This document shows, in pieces, positions 1 through 6,467 of a DNA stretch of 8,876 nucleotides. A program made the translations under genes and the position numbers. The notes under the pieces are model-generated. The model searched no databases. It was not told the DNA's origin and saw only the letters and a program-made list of their open reading frames with translations. Every line of letters begins with the position of its first letter. Position 1 is the stretch's first letter. Source of the DNA: JBGOUV01 sp041477815 (GTDB taxonomy: Bacteria; Acidobacteriota; Terriglobia; Bryobacterales; JACQDG01); assembly GCA_041477815.1 (NCBI GenBank), contig JBGOUV010000288.1:1-8876 (forward strand), in the 5' to 3' direction.

Positions 1-2
1 CG

Positions 3-71
3 AAGGGGGAGGATATCCTACGAAAGATTGAGCGGGCCAAAGCGGTGCTAGCTCGGATTATTGATGGTTAA
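3..71 (+). CDS. C-terminal tail of an unidentified protein (partial, cut by window start)
   Basis: An open frame runs from the left edge to a TAA at 69-71 and gives 22 residues ending ARIIDG. The segment is charged and amphipathic (EDILRKIERAKAVLARIIDG), which reads like a C-terminal helix rather than noise. It converges on the minus-strand gene that ends at 87, leaving only 15 bases between the stops. The piece is too short to name a family, and its third codon positions are less GC-rich than in most genes of the window. It may be a real gene end, but the evidence is limited to the plausible peptide and the tidy convergent spacing. Confidence 0.4.
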   Translation, partial: KGEDILRKIERAKAVLARIIDG

Positions 72-86
72 TTCAATTACAGGACA

Positions 87-863
87 CTAGAAGCTCACGT
101 CCGCGATTCTTCGCCGGACAACCGTCTCGACGATGGTAGAAAGGGCTGCTCCCTTGGCGTTCAGCTTGGCGGCCCCCGCCTGTCCCAGCATCTTAAACAG
201 CGCCGTTCCGCCTTCCAGATCGGCGAACTTGTTGGCGTATGTCGTCGTGGTTACTTCACCCAGGTTGGCGCCCAGGCCTCTAGTGGCCATCTGGTAGCCG
301 GCGATCTTTCCCTCGGCCTTCGCCTTCTTGTAGACCGGCAGCAGGTCGTTCTTGATGTAGTTGCGGAATTCCTCGGCTTTGCCGGAAGCGATCCGGCGAC
401 GGATCGTCACGCTGACCAGGGCCGGGGCATCCGGGAGAACGCTCAGGTCATCTTGACGGGTGCTGATGTAGGTGCGCTGGCCGTTGATACACTTGCGCAG
501 CTTCGCCGCCAACCGCGCGCCCGCTTCGGGGCCCAAGGCCCGCGTAAAGATGGGCGGACCGTCGATCAGACTATAGCTGGCGAGCGGCGAGATGGAGAGA
601 AACTCGTAAGGGTTCCCGAGGACCGCCACTGCCACGTTGCGGGAGGTAATACCTATTTTCTTGAGCGCGGGATTCACCTCGTTCTTCTGCAGGTCGAGCC
701 ACTCGTCGACCATGTCGGGCTTGACCTGCGTGAGCATGACTATGAAACGCGTGGTCGGAGGCGGAGTGGACTGCGCGCGGCACAAGGTGGAGGAGGCCAG
801 CACGAGGGCAATAGAACTGGCGCGGAAAAGGAACGCTTTTCGAGAAAGCAAAGTGGCTGTCAA
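87..863 (-). CDS. Secreted tandem alpha-beta barrel (ferredoxin-like, NIPSNAP/ABM-like) protein
   Basis: The product is 258 residues of unknown function. A basic n-region and hydrophobic stretch (residues 9-24) with a likely cleavage after CRA (about residue 30) indicate Sec export. The mature part holds two similar units. Unit 1 (about 39-142) begins RFIVMLTQVKPDMVDEW and unit 2 (about 150-258) begins VSVTIRRRIASGKAEEF. In each, a strand is followed by an amphipathic helix, then a segment with an aromatic residue and D-G/E-G (SYSLIDG, KFADLEG), then an LGxxGAxxL helix. This is the layout expected of a duplicated dimeric alpha-beta barrel fold, and similar secreted proteins are familiar from Acidobacteriota. 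The TTG start is chosen because AGGAGG lies 9 bases upstream; the next TTG, at codon 5, is poorly spaced. No catalytic motif is visible, so no reaction is proposed. Confidence is good for the gene and moderate for the fold. Confidence 0.82.
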   Translation of the reverse strand: MTATLLSRKAFLFRASSIALVLASSTLCRAQSTPPPTTRFIVMLTQVKPDMVDEWLDLQKNEVNPALKKIGITSRNVAVAVLGNPYEFLSISPLASYSLIDGPPIFTRALGPEAGARLAAKLRKCINGQRTYISTRQDDLSVLPDAPALVSVTIRRRIASGKAEEFRNYIKNDLLPVYKKAKAEGKIAGYQMATRGLGANLGEVTTTTYANKFADLEGGTALFKMLGQAGAAKLNAKGAALSTIVETVVRRRIADVSF

Positions 864-872
864 TCGGAGGCC

Positions 873-878
873 CCTCCT
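873..878 (-). promoter_or_regulatory. Shine-Dalgarno AGGAGG that fixes a TTG start
   Basis: On the minus strand AGGAGG is followed by 9 bases and then TTG (863-861). It supports TTG over the in-frame TTG four codons later. The site lies inside an interrupted inverted repeat, GGAGG-GG-CCTCC (866-877), so a small RNA fold (4 base pairs with a 4-base loop) could partly cover the ribosome binding site. Confidence 0.6.
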
Positions 879-1027
879 GGGGGCCGGTTTGGCAAAGGAA
901 TCACAATACTCTTAAGAGACCGGGCTTCGTTTCCATTTATTGGGCGGGACCAGGCACATCCCACCGGACAATCAAACTCACCCCAAGCTCGCCCGCCGAG
1001 AATCCCAGAACGCGGCGAGCAGTAGAA

Positions 1028-1047
1028 TTCCTGCGTCAAGACAGGAA
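1028..1047 (-). terminator. Possible hairpin terminator after the ceramidase-like gene
   Basis: TTCCTG (1028-1033) and CAGGAA (1042-1047) are perfect complements around an 8-base loop, about 65 bases past the stop of the minus-strand gene ending at 1113. The stem is only 6 base pairs and no clean U-run follows (GAATTCTACTGC), so intrinsic termination is uncertain. Confidence 0.25.
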
Positions 1048-1112
1048 CCTGGAGACAGTATACACCATGGGGTCGCCCGCGCCCGGGAAAATTCTGCCAT
1101 CTCCTGGAGTGG

Positions 1113-2396
1113 TCAGTGGCGGGGCATGCCGTGGAGGAAGGCCACGACGCCGTCGCCGATATCCTTCTCGGCCTGCGCGGTGAAGGGGGAGGTGCGGGGC
1201 TCGTAGCCCCCTTCGCTGAAGGCCGCGGCGGTGGGGAGATAGCCCACCCAGCCGTTGGTGTAGCCCACGAAGAAGGTATGACGGAAGGGGGACTCGTTCC
1301 GCACGCGGATGGCGATCTCGACGAACAGCTCGATCGGGCTGGCCCACAGGACCGCGTCATTGATGCCGAGATAGCGAACGGGGAGGCGCACCAGGTCGCC
1401 GCCGCCGGGACTCTTGGCCGCGTAGGCGGGCAGTTCGGCGGGCCAGCCCAGACCTGGCTTGCGGGGAGTCTCAATCCATTGTTCGCCCAGCCAAAGTTTG
1501 ACCGCCGCGCCCCCCGGGCCGAGAGAGCGATGGGCGTCGAGGATCTTGTCGCCCAGCAAGACACGGAACTCGCCCAGGTGGGCGCTCTTGGGGTCGGGCT
1601 GCACGGTGTAGATGGGAGCCATGTTCCCGGCGGCGCCGTTGAGGTAGAGCATGGGGGCGCCGAGCTTGTCCTCTACATACAAGGACACGATGCCGGGTCC
1701 GTCGCCGCTGATCTGCATGGAGCGGCCGCCGAGGACGGTGCCGTGCATGGCGCAGTTGGCGATCAAAGCGATCAAGGAACCGTCGGTGCGTTCGAGCCGG
1801 AGCAGGCCGATCTGGCGGTCGGTGGGCCCGTCGGGGTTGAGCCCGAGCGAAATGGAGCCGTCCAGGTCGCGGGCGCGGCGGTTAATGTTGGCCCGCGACA
1901 TACCCGTGCCCGCGGCGACCCGGGCAGGCGCCAGTTGGGAGCGGGCCTGCTTGACGCCGGAGATCAGAGCGGACTGGATGAATTGCACGTAGTCGCGGTC
2001 CCAGGGGTGGTCGGACCGGCCTTTGAGCAAGACGTCGTACACGCCGGGCGGGCCGACCTCGGGGGCCGAGTGCGTGTGGGTGGCGCTCCACCACACCTGG
2101 CGCGGCTCGATGCCGGTTTCCTTCTTCAGCTCGGCAGTCACGTCCTGGTAAACGGAGGGAGAGAAGAGGCAGAGGTCGGAGGCGATCAGGAAGACTTGGG
2201 TGGAGCCGTCGTCCAGGGCGGCGATGCGGTGGAAGAGGGGGTCGTGGACGCCGGTAGACTGCCGGGGCCCGTAGCCCATGAGCCACGCCGGGGTCTTGGG
2301 CGTGATGTCGACCTTGACGGCGGCCGCGCGGAACTCGGCCTGCGCCGTGACGGCGGCGAGGGTGAAAATCAAAAATGGGGTCGCAACGCGTGGCAT
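1113..2396 (-). CDS. Exported neutral/alkaline ceramidase-like hydrolase (N-terminal domain family)
   Basis: The product is 427 residues. Residues 1-20 (MPRVATPFLIFTLAAVTAQA) form a Sec signal with an AQA cleavage site. Family marks then follow in order: AAVKVDITP (25-33) and MGYG (40-43) at the start of the domain; SATHTHSAPE (104-113), whose histidines 107 and 109 match the metal-binding segment of neutral ceramidases; AMHGT (216-220), whose His218 is a second likely zinc ligand; NGAAGNMAP (253-261); SPIE (353-356); and GYTNGWVGYLPT with GGYE (378-399). This fits PF04734-type zinc hydrolases. The segment corresponding to the nucleophile loop reads GNMAP, where true ceramidases have GDVSP with serine, so ceramide cleavage is doubtful and the substrate is unknown. 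The ATG at 2396 is preferred over a frame open to 2573, because the extra 59 residues would put the signal peptide inside the protein. It diverges from the PIN gene. Confidence 0.85.
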   Translation of the reverse strand: MPRVATPFLIFTLAAVTAQAEFRAAAVKVDITPKTPAWLMGYGPRQSTGVHDPLFHRIAALDDGSTQVFLIASDLCLFSPSVYQDVTAELKKETGIEPRQVWWSATHTHSAPEVGPPGVYDVLLKGRSDHPWDRDYVQFIQSALISGVKQARSQLAPARVAAGTGMSRANINRRARDLDGSISLGLNPDGPTDRQIGLLRLERTDGSLIALIANCAMHGTVLGGRSMQISGDGPGIVSLYVEDKLGAPMLYLNGAAGNMAPIYTVQPDPKSAHLGEFRVLLGDKILDAHRSLGPGGAAVKLWLGEQWIETPRKPGLGWPAELPAYAAKSPGGGDLVRLPVRYLGINDAVLWASPIELFVEIAIRVRNESPFRHTFFVGYTNGWVGYLPTAAAFSEGGYEPRTSPFTAQAEKDIGDGVVAFLHGMPRH

Positions 2397-2574
2397 GATT
2401 TCCAGACCCAAGTCTAGCAGGCATGTACCCGACCGCGCAAAAACCGGGCGGCGGGTGAGGTATACTACCTCCTGGTTGGCGCCTCCGAGCACGGTGCGCC
2501 CGGCCCGTGGGCCTCTCAGCATCGCCCCGCGCAGGAATTGGCCGTGGTGGATGATGTGAGCATTCAGGTTCAAA
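2397..2574. promoter_or_regulatory. Divergent intergenic region between the hydrolase and PIN genes
   Basis: These 178 bases must carry promoters for the minus-strand hydrolase gene and the + strand PIN gene. Toward the hydrolase, a weak TTGCGC-18-TAGACT pair can be drawn near 2411-2440. Toward the PIN gene, TATACT (2461-2466) resembles a -10 element but lacks a recognisable -35. I see no gene in this stretch. Confidence 0.35.
2457..2471. promoter_or_regulatory. Perfect inverted repeat GAGGTA-TAC-TACCTC, candidate operator
   Basis: Two 6-base arms flank a 3-base spacer, giving a compact dyad typical in size for a dimeric repressor site. It covers the TATACT hexamer (2461-2466), about 110 bases before the PIN gene start. 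Binding there could silence the PIN gene, the divergent hydrolase gene, or both. The identity of any binding protein is unknown. Confidence 0.3.
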
Positions 2575-3204
2575 GTGGATCGACTTCGGATCTACATCGA
2601 TACGTCGGTGCTGGGTGGGTGCTTCGATGCAGAGCTCGCAGTATGGTCCAATGGTCTTGTGCGCGACTTTCGGGCGAGACGGTTGGTTCCGGTGCTCCCG
2701 GATGTGACAGCCGCTGAAGTACAGCACGCACCCGAACCCGTTCGGGACCTGCATCAGGAAATGCTGCTGCTCGCCGGCAGAGTGCTCCCCGTGACGGGGG
2801 AGGTCGTTGCGCTCGTGGCAGCGTACGCGGAACGGGGAATCCTGCCGGCTAAGTTTCGGGCGGACATGACCCACATTGCCCTAGCCACGCTGGCGGAGGT
2901 TGATGCGCTCGTCAGTTGGAACTTCAAGCACATCGTCCGGCTCGAGAAGATACGTCTTTTCAATGCGGTCAACGCGGGATTGGGACACCAAGCGCTGAGC
3001 ATTCTCTCGCCCCGGGAGGTAACAACTATGAAGGCGGCTAGGATTCGAGCAGTCCAAATGGTCCGGCGGATTCGCGACCGTCACTCGCGGATCTTGGCGG
3101 GCAAGACGACTTCCGAGATCATCGCGTTCTACCGGGCCGCCGGTGAGGCGGCCATGAAAGACGCGAGGGACCGGTCGAAATCTCGTCGGCGAAAGGCCGG
3201 CTAA
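2575..3204 (+). CDS. PIN-domain (VapC-like) toxin fused to its putative antitoxin-like partner
   Basis: The product is 209 residues. Residues 1-150 form a PIN ribonuclease domain: YIDTSVLGGCFD (7-18) carries Asp9, AAEV (46-49) carries Glu48, RADMTHIALA (95-104) carries Asp97, and SWNFKHIV (114-121) supplies the fourth, here Asn116. These acidic residues bind Mg2+/Mn2+ in VapC-type RNases. Usual members stop shortly after the PREV motif (147-149). Here the frame continues into a basic, helical 58-residue tail (152-209; MVRRIRDRH, EIIAFYRAAGEAA) that resembles the separate small protein found beside this PIN subfamily. The start is GTG with AGG six bases upstream; an in-frame TGA at 2557 rules out a longer form. 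Base composition is less GC-rich than its neighbours (about 53% in 3001-3060 against 78% in 1381-1440), consistent with acquisition by transfer. The PIN call is firm; the partner assignment is from family memory. Confidence 0.85.
   Translation: MDRLRIYIDTSVLGGCFDAELAVWSNGLVRDFRARRLVPVLPDVTAAEVQHAPEPVRDLHQEMLLLAGRVLPVTGEVVALVAAYAERGILPAKFRADMTHIALATLAEVDALVSWNFKHIVRLEKIRLFNAVNAGLGHQALSILSPREVTTMKAARIRAVQMVRRIRDRHSRILAGKTTSEIIAFYRAAGEAAMKDARDRSKSRRRKAG
3014..3020 (+). promoter_or_regulatory. Internal ribosome binding site inside the PIN gene
   Basis: GGGAGGT lies 7 bases before an in-frame ATG at 3028, exactly at the junction between the PIN domain and the antitoxin-like tail. This is as strong as any start signal in the window, and could let ribosomes make the tail as a free protein. 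Confidence 0.55.
3028..3204 (+). CDS. Possible independent antitoxin-like small protein (internal start)
   Basis: From the internal ATG the frame gives 58 residues, basic and mostly helical: MVRRIRDRH at residues 11-19, then SEIIAFYRAAGEAAMKD, then a lysine/arginine-rich end. Small proteins with the pattern MVRxIRDxxY...EEIIAFYR are, as I recall, encoded separately next to PIN genes of the same subfamily and are presumed antitoxins. Here the sequence is in frame with the toxin, so it may be made both as a fused tail and, through the internal ribosome binding site, alone. Separate translation is inference; only the start signal is seen. Confidence 0.45.
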   Translation: MKAARIRAVQMVRRIRDRHSRILAGKTTSEIIAFYRAAGEAAMKDARDRSKSRRRKAG

Positions 3205-3213
3205 CAGCGCTTG

Positions 3214-3222
3214 TGGTATAAA
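3214..3222 (+). promoter_or_regulatory. Extended -10 promoter for the TonB receptor array
   Basis: TGG-TATAAA matches the extended -10 pattern TGn-TATAAT at all but the last base, and needs no good -35 element (none is seen at the right distance). Transcription would begin near 3229, just before GGGAGGAA at 3233-3240 and the ATG at 3247, giving a very short leader. It lies in the 42 bases after the PIN gene, so the receptor array probably has its own promoter. Confidence 0.45.
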
Positions 3223-3246
3223 CGTTTCCATCGGGAGGAAACCTTC

Positions 3247-6200
3247 ATGCTGGTCCGGCTCTTGGTCCTTGCCCTTGGCGCCACTCTCTGCCTGTTTGCT
3301 CAATCCGCTCAGATCACGGGTCTGGTTACCGACCCCACCGGAACCGCGGTTCCCGGCGCGGCCGTGAGCGTCACCAATGTCGGCACCGGCATCCGCAACG
3401 ACATCATCACGAATGACCAGGGGTATTACACGGTCCTGTTCCTGAACCCCGGCCGCTACCAGATTCGAGTCGAGAAGCAGGGTTTCAAGGTCCTGGAGCG
3501 GGCGGCCATCGAGCTCAACGTGGCCCAGATCGCGCGCGTGGACCTAGCCCTCCAGCTCGGCGAAGTGGCGGAGAGCATCACCGTCGCCGCCGAGGCGCCG
3601 CTGCTGTCTACCGAAAGCGGAACCGTCGGCCAGGTGATCGGGAACAAGAAGATCCTGGACCTGCCACTCAATGGCCGCGACTTTACGCAGCTCGCGACGC
3701 TGGTGCCCGGCGCCATCAGCCGCGGCGTGAATGCGTCGCTGGACGCGCCGTCCATGAGCGTCAACGGCGCGCGCGCCGGCCGGACCGTGTTCATGATCGA
3801 TGGCGGCAGCGTTTCCAGCCAGTACTTTGACGTCGCCTCGATTACTCCCTCCATCGACGCCATCCAGGAGTTCTCGGTCCAGTCCAGCAGCTTCTCGGCG
3901 GAGAACGGCCAGGGCATGGCCATTATCGCCGTCGCTTTGAAGTCGGGCGCCAACCAGCTTCACGGCGGCGTCTATGAGTTCCTGCGCAACCAGGTGCTCG
4001 ATGCCCGCAACTTCTTCAATACGTCGAGCACGCGCCCGCCGGTCAAGCAGAATCAGTACGGCTTCAACCTGGGCGGCCCGATCCGGCGCGACAAGACCTT
4101 CTTTTTCGGAGACTACGAAGGCACGCGTATCCGGCGCGCCTCGCAGTTCAACACGCTGGTTCCCACCGCCGCCATGCGCACCGGTGATTTTTCGGGGCGC
4201 GCTGCGATCAACGATCCGGGGACGACCCGCCTCGATCCCTCGCGGCCCGGCGGCTTCGTACGCGACCCCTTCCCCGGAAACCGTATCCCCGCCGCCAGCT
4301 TCGCCAAGGAAGCCACCTACTTCCTGCAGTTCTACCCCCAGAGCAACACCGCCGCCGGCACCTTCGCCTTTGCCCCCGGCCGCCTGAACGACACCGACAA
4401 GTTCGACGTCCGCATGGACCACCGCTTCTCCACCGCCGACTCGCTGTCCAGCTCCTATTCCATCAACCAGACCGACACCTATTCCCCAGGGTCGCTCGAA
4501 GCCAACGGCGGCGTTACCCTCAGCGTCCGCAAGCAGCGCTGGAGCTTGAGCGAGACGCACTCGTTCACCCCGGGGATGATCAACGAGCTGCGCCTCGGCT
4601 ATGTACGCACCCGCTTCTTCAACGCTCCCCAAGGCCTCGGGACGAACCACACGGTCCTGTCCGGCATCGGCGGTTTTGCCGAGCAGTCCAGCGATTTCCC
4701 GGGCTTCCCCGGGCTGGGCATCACCGGATACCTCAGCTTCAACCCCAACGCGTTCAGCCCCATCAAGTTCCGCGATAACAAGTACGAGATCCTGGAGAAC
4801 GTTACCTGGATACGCGGGGCGCACGGCATCAAGTTCGGCGCCCATTTCCGCCGCTACGACACGGCCACGACCAACGCCGCCCGCAGCCGCGGCGACTTCA
4901 CGTTTTCCGGCACCTATACGACCAACGCCTGGGCGGACTTTCTGCTGGGTCTCCCGTTCCAGGGCCGGCGCACCTTCCCGCGCAACCTGTTCGGTATCAA
5001 GTATCTCTACAATGAGCACTTCTTTTTCCAGGACGATTGGAAGATCCATCCCCGCCTGACGCTGAACCTCGGCCTGCGCTACGAGTTGAACCACCAGTTG
5101 CGGACCCTCAACAATCAGAACGCCTCGACCGACCCCATTCTGCGCCGCATCGTGGTGGCCAGCGACTCCGACGGCAAGATCACGGTGGGGGGCCAGCAGG
5201 TGGGCCGTTTCCTGCTTCCCTTGTTCCAGGACGTGATCATACCCTCCAGCCAGGTGGGCCTCGATGGCTCCTTGCGCCGTCTGGACCGGAATAACTTCGC
5301 GCCGCGGGTGGGACTGGCCTGGCGTCCCACCGGCGGCACCCTGGTGCTGCGTCTGGGCTACGGCATCTTCTACGGCCTGATTCAGGGCAATCGCGCGGAA
5401 TCCACCGGCATCGTCAACGCGCCGTTCCTCGCCGACGAGCTCTCGAACTTCAACACCACGCCCGTTCCCACCAAGACGCTGGCCAACATGTTCTCGCCCA
5501 TTTCGCAGGGCCTGAACCTAGTGCCGCTGAGTTTCTTCCAGCTCGAGCCCGACACGCGCGATCCCTACTTCCAGCAGTGGAACGTCACGGTGCAGAAAGT
5601 AGTGGCCGGGGTGCTCTCGGTGGAGGGGGCCTGGGTCGGGGCCAAGGGCACCAAGGTCGAGTTCTCCCGGCCGGTGAACGTGCCGCTGCCCGGACCCGGC
5701 GACATTCAGGCGCGCCGCCTGTGGCCGCGCTTCGCGTCCGGCAGCTACGTGGAAAACAGCGCCTATTCCTCCTACAACGCTTTCCAGATGAAGGTGGAGA
5801 TGCGCTCCTGGAAGGGTCTCTCCTGGCTTAGCTCCTACGCGTTTGCCAAGTCCCTCGACAACCTTTCCGGCGATGTGCAGGGCTTCGCGTCGCAGGACCC
5901 CAACAACAACAACGGCGAGAAGGGGCCGTCCGACTACGACGTCAAGCACCGCTACGTGCTCAGCGGCAACTACGCCCTGCCCTTCGCCAAGGACGAGCGC
6001 GGCATTCTCGCCAACCTGGTCAAGAATTGGGAGCTAGGCAGTATTGTTACCCTGCAGAGCGGCTTCCCCTTTTCACCGAGCATAGCTACCGACGTCGCCA
6101 ACACCGGAACCAGTCTGCGGCCGGACCGCATCGGAAAAGGAACCGTCGATGCCCGCACGCTGCAGCGCGATTTCGATCCCTCGGCCTTCCGGGTGCCCCA

Positions 6201-6453
6201 GAGCTTCACCTTCGGCAACAGCGGCCGGAACATTCTCTACCGCCGCGGCTTCAAGAACTGGGACTTCATCACGGTCCGCAACTTCCCCATTCGCGAACAG
6301 TTCCGGCTGCAGTTCCGGGCCGAGTTTTTCAACTTCACCAACACCCCGGCGTTTGGCGGGCCGGTGGCGAATATCCAAGCGGGCAACGCCGGCCAGATCC
6401 TGTCGGCGGGCGAGCCGCGCGATATTCAGTTGGGGCTCAAACTGATCTGGTAG
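3247..6453 (+). CDS. Oar-like TonB-dependent outer-membrane receptor with carboxypeptidase-regulatory domain
   Basis: The product is 1068 residues, the usual size for the Oar-like receptors greatly expanded in Acidobacteriota. Residues 1-19 are a Sec signal. Residues 22-103 form an Ig-like carboxypeptidase-regulatory domain (ITGLVTDPTG at 23-32, then GYYTVLFLNPGRYQIRVEKQGF). The plug region begins near 113 and carries DLPLNGRDF (138-146) and SVNGARAG (171-178) before VFMIDGG. The remaining roughly 800 residues are beta-barrel with repeated aromatic strands (NQYGFNLGGP at 269-278, FFFGDYEGTR at 285-294, FFQDDWKI, LNLGLRYE). The protein ends LGLKLIW, an aromatic C-terminus suited to outer-membrane insertion. 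The family moves large or scarce substrates using TonB energy; the substrate is unknown here. The ATG at 3247 is chosen for its SD (GGAGG, 8 bases upstream) and because the signal peptide starts there; a TTG at 3211 would add 12 residues in front of it. The next gene starts 14 bases after the stop. Confidence 0.93.
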   Translation: MLVRLLVLALGATLCLFAQSAQITGLVTDPTGTAVPGAAVSVTNVGTGIRNDIITNDQGYYTVLFLNPGRYQIRVEKQGFKVLERAAIELNVAQIARVDLALQLGEVAESITVAAEAPLLSTESGTVGQVIGNKKILDLPLNGRDFTQLATLVPGAISRGVNASLDAPSMSVNGARAGRTVFMIDGGSVSSQYFDVASITPSIDAIQEFSVQSSSFSAENGQGMAIIAVALKSGANQLHGGVYEFLRNQVLDARNFFNTSSTRPPVKQNQYGFNLGGPIRRDKTFFFGDYEGTRIRRASQFNTLVPTAAMRTGDFSGRAAINDPGTTRLDPSRPGGFVRDPFPGNRIPAASFAKEATYFLQFYPQSNTAAGTFAFAPGRLNDTDKFDVRMDHRFSTADSLSSSYSINQTDTYSPGSLEANGGVTLSVRKQRWSLSETHSFTPGMINELRLGYVRTRFFNAPQGLGTNHTVLSGIGGFAEQSSDFPGFPGLGITGYLSFNPNAFSPIKFRDNKYEILENVTWIRGAHGIKFGAHFRRYDTATTNAARSRGDFTFSGTYTTNAWADFLLGLPFQGRRTFPRNLFGIKYLYNEHFFFQDDWKIHPRLTLNLGLRYELNHQLRTLNNQNASTDPILRRIVVASDSDGKITVGGQQVGRFLLPLFQDVIIPSSQVGLDGSLRRLDRNNFAPRVGLAWRPTGGTLVLRLGYGIFYGLIQGNRAESTGIVNAPFLADELSNFNTTPVPTKTLANMFSPISQGLNLVPLSFFQLEPDTRDPYFQQWNVTVQKVVAGVLSVEGAWVGAKGTKVEFSRPVNVPLPGPGDIQARRLWPRFASGSYVENSAYSSYNAFQMKVEMRSWKGLSWLSSYAFAKSLDNLSGDVQGFASQDPNNNNGEKGPSDYDVKHRYVLSGNYALPFAKDERGILANLVKNWELGSIVTLQSGFPFSPSIATDVANTGTSLRPDRIGKGTVDARTLQRDFDPSAFRVPQSFTFGNSGRNILYRRGFKNWDFITVRNFPIREQFRLQFRAEFFNFTNTPAFGGPVANIQAGNAGQILSAGEPRDIQLGLKLIW

Positions 6454-6467
6454 CGGGCAGGTCGAGG

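Larger units (their letters stand above)
864..1112. other. Intergenic region upstream of the secreted barrel protein gene
   Basis: These 249 bases separate two minus-strand genes. I see no supported gene here; the frames that cross it are arginine- and proline-rich and continue as shadows into neighbouring genes. It contains a perfect 10-base palindrome, CTCTTAAGAG, at 909-918 and a 6-base-pair inverted repeat at 1028-1047. A TATACT hexamer reads on the minus strand near 1057-1062, but it has no matching -35 element, so I do not call a promoter. Confidence 0.5.

Noticed and set aside
909..918. Perfect palindrome CTCTTAAGAG
   Set aside because: Ten-base palindromes occur by chance and there is no second copy or aligned promoter, so I do not call an operator.
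453..1025. 190-residue + strand frame over the start of the secreted barrel protein gene
   Set aside because: It is antisense to a better-supported gene, Gly/Arg-rich, and has no start signal.
860..1564. 234-residue minus-strand frame bridging the 864-1112 gap
   Set aside because: It overlaps the end of the hydrolase gene in another frame and is rich in Ser/Pro/Arg with no motif, so it does not fill the intergenic region with a real gene.
1116..2417. 433-residue open frame on the + strand opposite the ceramidase-like gene
   Set aside because: It is antisense to a gene with recognisable family motifs, its composition is Gly/Ala/Val/Asp-rich, and it has no domain or ribosome site. Long mirror frames are expected at this GC content.
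2397..2573. N-terminal extension of the hydrolase gene to 2573
   Set aside because: The 59 extra residues precede a clear signal peptide at ATG 2396 and would run through the divergent promoter region.
3544..5094. 516-residue open frame on the minus strand inside the TonB receptor gene
   Set aside because: It lies wholly within a clear receptor gene, is rich in Ala/Gly/Val/Glu and has no motif. It is a GC-driven shadow.
6027..6467. Upstream extension of the methyltransferase fusion frame to 6027
   Set aside because: This part overlaps the receptor's last barrel strands in another frame and has the Arg/Pro/His-rich look of a shadow. The fusion begins at or close to 6468.
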